A stretch of 64,000 bases of DNA from Pseudomonadota bacterium (GTDB taxonomy: Bacteria; Pseudomonadota; Gammaproteobacteria; Burkholderiales; REEB80): NCBI GenBank assembly GCA_028873515.1, contig JAGWIG010000007.1, positions 21,698-85,697 on the forward strand, written 5' to 3'. Below the pieces are notes generated by a model. That model was given only the letters and a program-made list of their open reading frames with translations, did no database searches and was not told the DNA's origin. Below, in pieces: positions 37,801-46,811 of the stretch. Each line of letters begins with the position of its first letter. The first letter of the stretch is position 1. The position numbers were made by a program, and so were the translations under genes.

Positions 37801-38747
37801 CTAATCTATATGGCTTCATTTTCCAGTTTATCCAGCTCATTATGACGCTGGTTTTGAGCCCGCTGCTTCTTGGTTGGATCAACCAGTGCCGTTACTGGCT
37901 CCAGAACCGGCAGGGCCCAGGTGTTTTCCAGCCCTACCGGCAACTTGTTAAGCTTTTTTGCAAAGATGCGGTCCTCGCTGACAATGCTTCACCATTATTC
38001 CGAATGACACCCTATTTCCTGTTTGCATGCATGTGCCTTGCAGGAACAATTGTCCCGGTGCTCGCAACCAACCTGCCATTCGCTTCTGTAGCTGACGTAA
38101 TCGTTTTGGTGGGAATTTTTGCGCTGGCAAGAGTATTTCTTGCGTTGGCTGCCATGGATATCGGAACGGGTTTCGGCAATCTGGGTGCGCGACGTGAAAT
38201 GATGATTGGGTTTCTTGCCGAGCCCGCGTTGTTGATGGTGCTATTCACCCCTGCCTTCATAAGCCATTCAACAGCCCTTACCACCATTGTGGACACCCTT
38301 TCTCATACCCGCTTCATCATTTATCCCAGCATGGCATTTGCCATGGCATCCTATCTCATGGTCCTTCTGGCTGAAAATTCACGTATTCCCGTAGACAATC
38401 CCTCTACCCATCTAGAACTAACCATGATCCATGAAGCCATGCTGCTTGAATACTCTGCAAGGCATCTTGCGCTGGTTGAATGGGCTAGCAGTATCAAACT
38501 CTATGATTATTTCGTGATCGGCTTCGCCCTTTTTGTTCCATGGGGGATAGCTTCTGGCAATCATTTGAGCAGTATGCTCCTCGCATTCCTTGCCCTTTTC
38601 ATAAAACTTGCATTTGCAGGATTCGGGTTGGCCATTGTTGAAACCCTTTCTGCGAAGATGCGAATATTCCGTGTTCCTGAATTTCTGGGAACTGCATTCA
38701 TGCTGGCTGTTCTGGGTACACTAACCCATTTTCTTCTGGAGGCATGA
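37797..38747 (+). CDS. hyfC: HyfC/HycD/NuoH-like membrane subunit
   Basis: 316 aa with about eight membrane helices. The NuoH family motifs are visible: NRQGPGVFQPYRQLVKLF near residue 38, ENSRIPVDNPSTHLELTMIHEAMLLEYS in the middle, and KMRIFRVPEFLG near the C-terminus. In complex I and group 4 hydrogenases this subunit links the peripheral arm to the pumping modules. It is coupled to hyfB by an ATGA overlap. Confidence 0.9.
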   Translation: MTNLYGFIFQFIQLIMTLVLSPLLLGWINQCRYWLQNRQGPGVFQPYRQLVKLFCKDAVLADNASPLFRMTPYFLFACMCLAGTIVPVLATNLPFASVADVIVLVGIFALARVFLALAAMDIGTGFGNLGARREMMIGFLAEPALLMVLFTPAFISHSTALTTIVDTLSHTRFIIYPSMAFAMASYLMVLLAENSRIPVDNPSTHLELTMIHEAMLLEYSARHLALVEWASSIKLYDYFVIGFALFVPWGIASGNHLSSMLLAFLALFIKLAFAGFGLAIVETLSAKMRIFRVPEFLGTAFMLAVLGTLTHFLLEA

Positions 38748-38749
38748 AT

Positions 38750-39409
38750 ATGATTCCTCTGTCAGGTCAGCTACTCAACCTTCTCGCAGCGGTCTTTCTA
38801 CTCATCGCCTTTGCGATGCTTGCACAAAGACGAATACTAAGCCTGATCCACTTATATGCCTATCAGGGACTGGTGCTCAGTTTAAGCACGCTTATTGTTG
38901 CCTACTCAACCCATCAACCCCATTTGTACTACTCGATGCTTCTGAATTTTCTATTAAAAGTCCTGATAGTCCCCTGGATTCTTCATCGATTGATTCACCG
39001 CCTTAATGTGCAATGGGATGTTGAAACCCTGCTCAATATCCCGACAACCATGCTTATTGGCCTCGCACTCGTCATTTTTGCCTTCAACCTGTCATTGCCA
39101 ATCGTGCAATTGGCAGGAACAATCAATCGCAGCACCTTGGGAATTGCCCTGGCAAGTGTGCTTCTTTCCTTTCTCATGATGATTACCCGTAGCAAGGCAG
39201 TCCCCCAGGTCATCGGATTTCTGGCATTGGAAAACAGTCTCATTTTTGCAGCAACAAGCATTACCTATGGAATGCCCATGATGGTTGAACTTGGAATTGC
39301 CCTGGATGTTCTTGTTGGGGTATTTATTCTTGGTGTCTTTTTCTTTCACATACGCAACCAGTTTGACAGTCTCGAACTCAAACACATGGAAAAACTCAAG
39401 GATAACTAG
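38750..39409 (+). CDS. hyfE: HyfE-like (NuoK-related) membrane subunit
   Basis: 219 aa with about six hydrophobic helices. The central ALENSLIFAAT segment containing a buried Glu is the HyfE/NuoK signature. GGAGG at 38739-38743 lies seven bases before the ATG at 38750 but only one base before an alternative ATG at 38744 (overlapping the hyfC stop), so I prefer 38750. Larger than NuoK (about 100 aa), as is usual for HyfE. Confidence 0.85.
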   Translation: MIPLSGQLLNLLAAVFLLIAFAMLAQRRILSLIHLYAYQGLVLSLSTLIVAYSTHQPHLYYSMLLNFLLKVLIVPWILHRLIHRLNVQWDVETLLNIPTTMLIGLALVIFAFNLSLPIVQLAGTINRSTLGIALASVLLSFLMMITRSKAVPQVIGFLALENSLIFAATSITYGMPMMVELGIALDVLVGVFILGVFFFHIRNQFDSLELKHMEKLKDN

Positions 39410-39411
39410 CC

Positions 39412-40860
39412 ATGGAAATCCTGCTGTTGCTTTTTGTACCCCTCTCCGGGGGGATCCTGCTGGCCTTATTTGGAAATCATCGCCTTGCGGCAGAACTAAA
39501 TTCGATCATCAGTTTCCTGACCTTGATTAATGCGGGTTTTCTGACTGCCAGAATCATATCATATGGCCCCATAGTTGCCTTCCATGAACAGTTTTTTGTT
39601 GATCCCTTCAATATTTTCCTCGTAACCCTGACTGCTCTGGTTGCCTTTACCACTTCGCTTTTCAGCCGCCCCTACATGAGAATAGAACAGCATCACGGGA
39701 AACTGACTGAAAATCGACTTCGACTATACCACTGCATGTATCAACTCTTTACCTTCACCATGCTGCTTGCACTGTTGACCAATAACATGGGTATTCTCTG
39801 GGTCGCCATGGAAGCAGCAACATTAACCACCGTCCTGCTCGTCAGTCTTTATCGTACCCCTGCAAGCCTTGAAGCAGCCTGGAAATATTTTATCATTTGC
39901 GGCGTAGGTATTGCCCAGGCACTATTTGGAACCATCCTGCTCTATTTTGCCGCAGAAAAATTGCTAGGTATCCATTCAAGCCTGCTCTGGACCCATCTTG
40001 ACAAAATCAAGGACCGGCTCGATCCAACAGTAATGTCGGTAGCGTTTGTATTCCTACTTATAGGCTATGGCACAAAAGTCGGTCTTGCACCGATGCACAA
40101 CTGGCTTCCAGATGCACATGCAGAAGGTCCTACCCCCATATCTGCCGTTCTTTCAGGATTATTGCTCAATGTTGCTCTGTACGCTGTAGTGCGCTGCAAG
40201 ATATTGACCGATGGAGCCCTCCATAGTCATTTTGCCGGAAACCTGATGATTGGATTTGGCCTGCTCTCGCTGATCGTAGCGGTATTTTCACTGTCACACC
40301 AAAAAGATATCAAGCGCCTATTCGGCTACTCCTCCATTGAGCATATGGGACTGATAACCTTTGCATTCGGCATGGGAGGGCCAATCGCCAATTTTGCAGG
40401 TTTACTTCATATGACCGTTCATTCCCTGACCAAATCAGCAATATTTTTTACTGTAGGCCACGCTGCCCAAAAAACACGCACCCAAGTCATGGAAAATATC
40501 CGCGGCCTGCTTATACAGAGCCCAACTGTAGGATGGGGCCTGATGCTTGGCAGCCTTGCCATTCTAGGCATGCCCCCTTTTGGAGTCTTTGCTAGCGAAT
40601 TTCTCATCCTGACCACAGCCATGAAGCAGCAACCTTGGGCAACACCTCTATTACTAATGGCTCTGGCAGTCGCATTTGCCGCCATTTTTGGCAAGGTTCA
40701 ACCTATGGTTTTTGGTGAGACAACTGCTCAACGAACCCCTCGTCCCCCAGCATTACTGCCCATATTTGTACATCTGTCTTTGGTATTGATGCTGGGTTTA
40801 TTCATTCCCATGTATCTGGCCAACTGGTACCGGGAAGCAGCCAGCCTCATCGGTTATTGA
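39412..40860 (+). CDS. hyfF: HyfF/NuoN-like proton-translocating membrane subunit
   Basis: 482 aa antiporter-like subunit with about 14 helices. It contains WVAMEAATLTTVLLVSLY with the helix-5 Glu, YGTKVGLAPMHNWLPDAHAEGPTPISAVLSGLLLN with the channel Lys/His/Pro pattern, and FGYSSIEHMGLI. With HyfB it gives the operon two antiporter-like subunits. It starts two bases after the hyfE stop. Confidence 0.88.
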   Translation: MEILLLLFVPLSGGILLALFGNHRLAAELNSIISFLTLINAGFLTARIISYGPIVAFHEQFFVDPFNIFLVTLTALVAFTTSLFSRPYMRIEQHHGKLTENRLRLYHCMYQLFTFTMLLALLTNNMGILWVAMEAATLTTVLLVSLYRTPASLEAAWKYFIICGVGIAQALFGTILLYFAAEKLLGIHSSLLWTHLDKIKDRLDPTVMSVAFVFLLIGYGTKVGLAPMHNWLPDAHAEGPTPISAVLSGLLLNVALYAVVRCKILTDGALHSHFAGNLMIGFGLLSLIVAVFSLSHQKDIKRLFGYSSIEHMGLITFAFGMGGPIANFAGLLHMTVHSLTKSAIFFTVGHAAQKTRTQVMENIRGLLIQSPTVGWGLMLGSLAILGMPPFGVFASEFLILTTAMKQQPWATPLLLMALAVAFAAIFGKVQPMVFGETTAQRTPRPPALLPIFVHLSLVLMLGLFIPMYLANWYREAASLIGY

Positions 40861-40906
40861 CATGGATGCAGAAATCCTACCGATTTTAAAGAATGCAGGT
40901 TATTAA

Positions 40907-42460
40907 ATGACAGACCTTAAAGAACTGAACATTGAGCTTAATCCATTACCAGGCGCAATCCCTGCCACCTTTGCCCAGGTGAACGAGGAAACACTCCGGA
41001 CAACATGCCGGGCCTGTCAGGAAAGTGGTGGGCGTCTTGTAGCAATTTGGGGAACCGATGCATATCATCAGGCCTCTCAGAACCGGTTTACCGTTCATAT
41101 TGCCCTGGTGTTTGCCCAGGGACTCGTGTGCCTTTCTCACCCTATCCTCAATGATCCACCTTCCTGCACTGATCTGGGTGATATTTTTTTTCCGGCAAGA
41201 CGGATGCAACGAGCCCTGTTTGACATGATGGGCATCCGTTTCACAGCTCCTGACCAGCGTCCATGGTTACGTCATGGGGCCTGGCCTGAAACCCTGTTTC
41301 CACTCAGAAAAGATTCAAATGAAAGCCTGTTTTATCAAAATACACCCGATCCGTATTCATTCATACAGGTTACCGGTGAGGGAGTTCATGAAATAGCTGT
41401 CGGCCCGGTTCATGCCGGAACCATTGAACCAGGGCATTTCCGGTTTCAGGTCGTAGGCGAAAAAATCCTTCGCCTGGAAGAGCGGCTCGGATACACACAC
41501 AAAGGAATCGAAAAACGCTTCGAATCCTTGGAATGGGCCGAAGGGGTCAAACTTGCCGGAAGAGTCAGTGGAGATAGTACAGTTGCCCATGGGTGGGCCT
41601 ATGTCATGGCGGTAGAAAATCTGTGTGGACACACCGCCCCTATACGATCCCTGTGGTTACGTGCTCTTGCCCTTGAAAGAGAACGCATAGCCAATCATCT
41701 AGGGGATCTGGGGGCATTGGGCAATGATGGAGGCTTGGCTTTCGGGCTATCGCAATTTTCAAGATTAAAGGAAGACTGGATCCGGACAAATGATCTGATC
41801 TTTGGTCACCGCTACCTGATGGATTTCATCATTCCAGGTGGCGTAAACCATGATGTGGCTCATGCACAAACCATCCAGATCCAGCATGAAGTCCAGATAA
41901 TTCGAAAAGAGGTCCAACATCTTAAACGCATTTATGATGAACATGCAGGCTTGCAGGATCGGTTCCTGATGACCGGCCGGGTTTTACCAGATCTTGCTAC
42001 AGATCTGGGAATGATCGGGCTTGCAGGCCGTGCCAGCGGAATCGCTTTTGATCTAAGAACACAATTCCCCTGCACCCCCTATGATGCTCTGAATGTCAAC
42101 ATGATAACCCATCATAATGGTGATGTGGCCGCAAGAGTCATTGTGAGGTTTGAGGAAATCTTCGAGTCATTACGCCTGATTGAATTAATCCTGGCAAAGC
42201 TCCCACAGGGAGACGTTCGTTCTGACATACCTGAACCCCCTTCAAACAGCATCGGGCTAGGCTGGATAGAAGGATGGCGTGGGGAGGTTTTTGTAGCCGT
42301 TCATACAGATAGCCGGAAAAAACCTTTACGAATCCATGTACACGATCCTTCCTGGCAAAACTGGCCAGCAATCGAATACGCCGTCATGGGTAACATCGTT
42401 CCCGATTTCCCACTCATTAACAAATCCTTCAACCTAAGCTACAGCGGCCATGATTTATGA
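40907..42460 (+). CDS. HyfG-like fused NuoC/NuoD (hydrogenase large subunit-like) protein lacking Ni ligands
   Basis: 517 aa. Residues about 1-140 correspond to a NuoC/HycE N-terminal domain and about 150-517 to the NuoD/hydrogenase large-subunit domain (LGYTHKGIEKRFESL, LERERIANHLGDLGALGNDG). In true group 4 hydrogenases the first motif carries two Ni-binding cysteines (RxCGxCxxxH). Here residues 219-228 read RVSGDSTVAH without Cys. The C-terminal DPCxxCxxR motif is also missing: the tail ends in DFPLINKSFNLSYSGHDL. The protein therefore cannot hold a standard Ni-Fe centre. It resembles the energy-converting-hydrogenase-related (Ehr) or NuoD-like branch. Confidence 0.85.
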   Translation: MTDLKELNIELNPLPGAIPATFAQVNEETLRTTCRACQESGGRLVAIWGTDAYHQASQNRFTVHIALVFAQGLVCLSHPILNDPPSCTDLGDIFFPARRMQRALFDMMGIRFTAPDQRPWLRHGAWPETLFPLRKDSNESLFYQNTPDPYSFIQVTGEGVHEIAVGPVHAGTIEPGHFRFQVVGEKILRLEERLGYTHKGIEKRFESLEWAEGVKLAGRVSGDSTVAHGWAYVMAVENLCGHTAPIRSLWLRALALERERIANHLGDLGALGNDGGLAFGLSQFSRLKEDWIRTNDLIFGHRYLMDFIIPGGVNHDVAHAQTIQIQHEVQIIRKEVQHLKRIYDEHAGLQDRFLMTGRVLPDLATDLGMIGLAGRASGIAFDLRTQFPCTPYDALNVNMITHHNGDVAARVIVRFEEIFESLRLIELILAKLPQGDVRSDIPEPPSNSIGLGWIEGWRGEVFVAVHTDSRKKPLRIHVHDPSWQNWPAIEYAVMGNIVPDFPLINKSFNLSYSGHDL

Positions 42461-42499
42461 ATTCTGCAGTCATGGCTTTTCCGGAATATAGGAGGCTCA

Positions 42500-43069
42500 A
42501 TGTACGAACTGCTTAAACAAATCGTCAGAAGCGGCATCAAAAGCGAACCCTCACCAGAACCCGATGAGAATCTGAAGATAATCAATCAAAGGTTACATGA
42601 AGATATATTAAAACAGTTTGGGCGTTCTCTGGCTATCCGCCATATTGATACCGGCTCTTGCAATGCCTGTGAACTGGAAATTCATGCCCTGAACAATCCC
42701 TACTACAATCTCGAAGGGCTAGGTATCCATTTTGTAGCAAGTCCCCGTCACGCTGATATGCTGCTGGTTACAGGTCCGGTCTCCCGGCATATGGAGACTG
42801 CATTACTCAGAACCTATGAGGCGATTCCTGACCCCAAGCTGGTTGTCACTGTAGGAGATTGCAGTTGCTCCAGGGGACCTTTTGAAAAAAACTATGCAAC
42901 CATTGGCAACGTCTCAAGAATTATTCCAGTGGATGTTGCCCTTCCAGGTTGCCCGCCCAGTCCTCGAAAAATCATGTCTGCCATACTTGCTGCAATCCAG
43001 ATAAAGAAACCTGAAAAAAATACATATATCCCTGAAATCCGATCTTTCAAGCCAGAATCTGATGCTTGA
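42500..43069 (+). CDS. hyfI: HyfI/NuoB-like [4Fe-4S] small subunit
   Basis: 189 aa. All four expected ligands of the proximal [4Fe-4S] cluster (N2 in complex I) are present: C54 and C57 in GSCNACELE, C121 in VGDCSC and C151 in PGCPPSP. An AGGAGG site precedes the ATG. It is the last gene of the operon. No HyfH/NuoI-like ferredoxin subunit or maturation gene follows, so the electron entry route is not encoded here. Confidence 0.9.
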   Translation: MYELLKQIVRSGIKSEPSPEPDENLKIINQRLHEDILKQFGRSLAIRHIDTGSCNACELEIHALNNPYYNLEGLGIHFVASPRHADMLLVTGPVSRHMETALLRTYEAIPDPKLVVTVGDCSCSRGPFEKNYATIGNVSRIIPVDVALPGCPPSPRKIMSAILAAIQIKKPEKNTYIPEIRSFKPESDA

Positions 43070-43285
43070 TAGCTACGCTTGCCAAGCCTGAATCAACCCT
43101 ACATCCGGCTTCCGAAGTAAAAGAGCAGTTCCATTCCAGAACCTCTTCTAGAATTCTGGCAGAAAAAAACCAGCCATGTTAAGAAAATGGAGCGATAATA
43201 AACGACCTGAATGTACACAAATACCTTCAGACCCGCCATGGATAACCATTGTAAGGCAAGACTCTATCTCAAGTGACCATTTAAC

Positions 43286-43600
43286 ATGACTTGGTATCAA
43301 TTCAGGAAGGACTCACTGCGTCTTTTCCTCCTTATCCAGACAAATGCAGCTCAGAACGCGATTTCAGGCCTTCATGGAGACACCCTGAAAATCCGTATTC
43401 AGTCGCAAGCCATCGAGGGCCGGGCCAATACTCTTCTCATTAACTATCTGAAGGTGATCTTCAAGGTACCGGCGAAAAACATCCACATCCATTCAGGCGA
43501 GCATAGCCGGCACAAGATTATCGATATTCAGGGTGTCACCCAGTTACCTCCAATATTTACGCCCTATGTGAAACCTGGAGACACTCAGACCAATACCTGA
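43286..43600 (+). CDS. DUF167 (YggU) family protein
   Basis: 104 aa. The family pattern is present: IQTNAAQNAISGLHGDTLKIRIQSQAIEGRANTLLINYLKVIFKVPAKNIHIHSGEHSRHKIIDI, which matches PGAxxxxI...L.V.v.ApP.dGkAN..Li..LA..lgv....v.iv.G..sR.K.v.i. The biochemical role of DUF167 is unknown. A 216-base gap separates it from hyfI, so it is probably an independent gene. Confidence 0.85.
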   Translation: MTWYQFRKDSLRLFLLIQTNAAQNAISGLHGDTLKIRIQSQAIEGRANTLLINYLKVIFKVPAKNIHIHSGEHSRHKIIDIQGVTQLPPIFTPYVKPGDTQTNT

Positions 43601-43950
43601 TAACAACTGCACAAAAACCTTCAGTGCGCCTTCAATATCACGTTGTTCAGAGTAGGCGCCAAAATGAATACCCCCATTCCTGAACCTAAAGAAATTTATG
43701 ACGGTTTCATTGCTCTTCGGTTACTATCCAAGAAACCAGAAATAACCTGACAATTCGCTTATCGAATAAAAACCAATTACTGTAATATTCAACCCAGCCT
43801 AGACTGGAGAAGGCTACACATCATGAGTGACTGCATTGGATGTAATTCAGGTATGAAAGATCTGATCTGTATAATTGCCTTGAACAAGATTCGGAATACT
43901 TGCCCATATCCAAGATTCCCAATTAAACGATAAACATGAATAGAAGAAAA
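43601..43950. other. Non-coding leader region left of the IS element
   Basis: About 350 bases without a supported gene. Before the IS insertion this would have been the upstream region of the porin gene at 45333, so the porin's original promoter probably lies here. Confidence 0.5.
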
Positions 43951-43958
43951 AGAAAACA

Positions 43959-45325
43959 GATTGAGTCCGTAAACTGCTGTAAATAGGCTGGCTGGTAGCC
44001 ACCGCTTCGATTCGGTACATTAACGTTGTCGAGACGATTAATAACTGAAGGAGAGAAGCGATGGCTGGATATGAGATTAACGTAGGCCCGGAATTATTGC
44101 CAGGTCTTTTGAACGGGCCAAACGGGCTGGCGAAACTGGTCGAGACGGTGCTCAATCAGATTCTGGAGGCGCAGGTCGCTGAGTCAGTTGGCGCGCAGCG
44201 CCATGAGCGATCCGAAGAGCGCCAAGGTTACCGCAGCGGCTATCGTTCCAGGACACTGTATACGCGCGTCGGGCCAGTGGCCTTGCAGGTGCCGCAGACG
44301 CGGGACGGAAGTTTCTCCACCGATATTTTTAAGCGCTATCAGCGCAGTGAGCAGGCCTTTGTACTGGCCTTGATGGAAATGGTGGTGCAAGGCGTGTCCA
44401 CACGCAAAGTGTCGGCGATCACTGAGGGGCTGTGCGGTGCGAGCTTCCCCAGGTCGACCGTCAGCGAGCTTTGCGCAGGGCTTGAACCGCGTGTGCGTGC
44501 ATTTAACGAACGGCGACTGGAAGGCGAATATCCTTTCGTGCTGGTGGACGCGTTGTTCATCAAGAGCCGCGAGGGTGACCGCGTGGTCAGCCGTGCCGTG
44601 CTGATCGTGTCCGGCATACGCAGTGACGGCTACCGCGAGTACTGGGCGTGAGGATTGGCGACACAGAGAGCTTCGCCACCTGGAACGAGACGTTTCGTTG
44701 GCTCAAGGGGCGTGGACTGGGCGGTGTAATGTTCCTGATTTCAGACGATCATGCCGGGCTGGTTGAAGCTGCGGCCCAATACTTTCAGGGTGCAAGCTGG
44801 CAGCGTTGCCAGGTGCATTTGATGCGGAATATTCTCGGTCAGTGCGCCCATCGCCATCGTGCCGAAGTGGCGGCAGCGGCCAAACTGGTGCTGCAGGCGA
44901 CGGATATGACTGAGGCGAAACGGCGCCTGGCCGAGTTTGTCGAACGCTTTGCGAAGACCGCGCCGAAGTCAGTTACCTGCCTGGAGGACGGTTTTGAAGA
45001 TGCCATGGCGGTGATGGCCTTGCCGGAGAAATACCGTAAGAGACTGCGCAGCACGAATATGCAGGAGCGGCTGAATGAGGAAGTGCGCAGACGCGAACGG
45101 GTCATCCGCATCTTCCCGAACGACGAGTCGGCACTACGATTGATCGGAGCGCTACTGGCCGAGAAGAACGAGGTCTGGCTGGAACGAAAATATCTGGATA
45201 TGGACGAATTTAACGACTGGGTGGCATCACTAAACATGCCTGACGACAGCGGAAATTTGATTACAATGAACGGCTGAAAAACGTGATTTACTGAATCGAA
45301 TTTACAGCAGTTTTTGGACTTGACC
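43959..45325 (+). mobile_element. Complete IS256-family insertion sequence with 8-bp target duplication
   Basis: A 1367-bp element. The terminal 25 bases of the two ends match in inverted orientation at 20 positions, including the shared core AAACTGCTGTAAA. AGAAAACA flanks both sides (43951-43958 and 45326-45333), an 8-bp target site duplication, which is the usual size for IS256 elements. The interior encodes a Mutator-type transposase split by a frameshift. The intact terminal repeats and perfect duplication suggest a recent insertion. Base composition is visibly more GC-rich than the flanks. Confidence 0.93.
44061..45277 (+). pseudogene. IS256-family (Mutator) transposase, frameshifted
   Basis: Two adjacent frames, 44061-44651 (196 aa) and 44648-45277 (209 aa), together give a normal transposase of about 405 aa. 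The join is at about 44639-44648: after GYRE the first frame runs YWA-stop, while reading one base back gives VLGVRIGDTESFATWNETF, which is the expected family sequence. All three DDE residues survive: D in VLVDALF (44547), D in LISDDHAG (44744), and E in NMQERLNEEVRRR (45065). I see no typical slippery heptamer, so a one-base deletion is more likely than programmed frameshifting. GAAGGAGAG supports the ATG at 44061. Confidence 0.9.
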
Positions 45326-45332
45326 AGAAAAC

Positions 45333-46412
45333 ATGCCAAAATTCAGAACACTCCCAATATTCCTGACTTCTAGCTTTCTGGCCCTGGTTTACATGTCACC
45401 GGCCTGGGCAGGCAGCCTGGAAAAGGAATCCGCTATTTCCACATCGATATTGCTCTATACCGAATCTGCCACAGTACTTAAAGGTGGTCTTGCCCACGCC
45501 ACACGCTATAACAATGTAATTGAGGGAAGCCTCAAAGCCGATACAGGAATAGCCGGCCTATGGCCAGAGGGAACTGCAAAAATTTCGATTTACCATATTT
45601 CAAGCGGACGTCCAAGCATGAACCTGATTGGTGACGCGCAAGGAGCAAGCAATCTAGATGCTCCTCCGGAAACACGGGTTTATGAAGCCTGGTACAGGCA
45701 GGGTTTTGAGTCAGGCAAAGCCCACCTGAAAGCGGGGATCGTAGATCTTAACCAGATTTTTGATGTGACTGATGACGCAGCTTTGTTTCTGAACGCTTCA
45801 TTTGGTATTACACCCACCATTTCCCTTAACACAAGTGCCTCCATTTATCCCTTGCCCGGAGCAGGAGTGGTCGCAGATGCCAAGATTAACGGCTTTACCG
45901 GTCTTGCAGGAATATTCCAGGCCCACCCCCAGAACCGGCAAAACTTTATCCACAATGGCACCATGCGTATTATCGAAATTGATCATGACGGCATCAAGGC
46001 GGGTGCCTGGCAACAAAGCGGTGCTGTGACAAGCTCAGATTCCGGACTGTATGGCATAGTGGACAAAACCCTGTATCAGTCACACAACGGTGCCAGTCTG
46101 GCCGGATTTGTACAATTTGGAGCCAGCCGCTCAAGTATCAACCAGATACCTTATTACACCGGAGGGGGGTTGGTGCTGACCAGCTTTATTTCATCGCGTC
46201 AAAATGACGCGGCAGGCATCGGATTTGCCAATGCGGCCTTTAGAGGTCCAGGTTCAGCAGCAGAAACCGCCATTGAGGCAACCTATTCAGCAGTCATCTC
46301 CAAGTGGCTTACACTACAGCCGGATTTACAGCTTATTCTTCATCCCGGTGGCCAGAAAGCCACCCCTAGAGCACTGGTTTTCCTTTTACGGGCACAATGG
46401 ACACTTTTCTAG
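45333..46412 (+). CDS. Outer-membrane porin, OprB-like (carbohydrate-selective porin family)
   Basis: 359 aa with a clear signal peptide (hydrophobic core to residue about 22, cleavage after SPAWA). The mature part is rich in alternating beta-strand segments and aromatic residues, ends in phenylalanine (QWTLF) as expected for outer-membrane barrels, and contains EAWYRQGFESGKAHLKAGIVDLNQIFDVTDDAALFLNASFG, characteristic of OprB-type porins. It is somewhat shorter than the usual 400-450 aa. The A of its ATG is the last base of the IS256 target duplication, so its native promoter and ribosome-binding leader are separated from it by the IS. Confidence 0.75.
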   Translation: MPKFRTLPIFLTSSFLALVYMSPAWAGSLEKESAISTSILLYTESATVLKGGLAHATRYNNVIEGSLKADTGIAGLWPEGTAKISIYHISSGRPSMNLIGDAQGASNLDAPPETRVYEAWYRQGFESGKAHLKAGIVDLNQIFDVTDDAALFLNASFGITPTISLNTSASIYPLPGAGVVADAKINGFTGLAGIFQAHPQNRQNFIHNGTMRIIEIDHDGIKAGAWQQSGAVTSSDSGLYGIVDKTLYQSHNGASLAGFVQFGASRSSINQIPYYTGGGLVLTSFISSRQNDAAGIGFANAAFRGPGSAAETAIEATYSAVISKWLTLQPDLQLILHPGGQKATPRALVFLLRAQWTLF

Positions 46413-46811
46413 GCACAAGTCAGCCTGGGCTACCAGGACAAATGAGTTAAGAAATGCGAAACAGGCCCTGTTTAAGAAAAAGCCAGAACGAAGGATAAGA
46501 AAAGTAGCCCCTTTCCCCACCATTATCAAAGCCCTTTAACAGAGGTAGCCAAAATTTGCGGCAATCAAATCAGTTTAAACATAACACCCTGGTTCAGAAA
46601 AATGAGCAAAAGCGCATATTTTGCCCCACACAGCCTGAATTCTGAGTATAGACACCCTGCATACCTTCAACACAGCCCTAAACCAGGCTCCTTCAGAAGC
46701 TTGAGGGCACTGATTTTGCGTGCGATAGGATCCTGAACACAAGACAAGACAAACTTATAGCCAAGCATTTCAGGAAAATGGTTTTATGCTGAACTGGATG
46801 TTTTTAAAAAC
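46413..46811. other. Non-coding stretch between convergent porin and uvrB
   Basis: About 400 bases. No supported gene, RNA or strong hairpin-plus-T terminator is visible. Confidence 0.4.
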
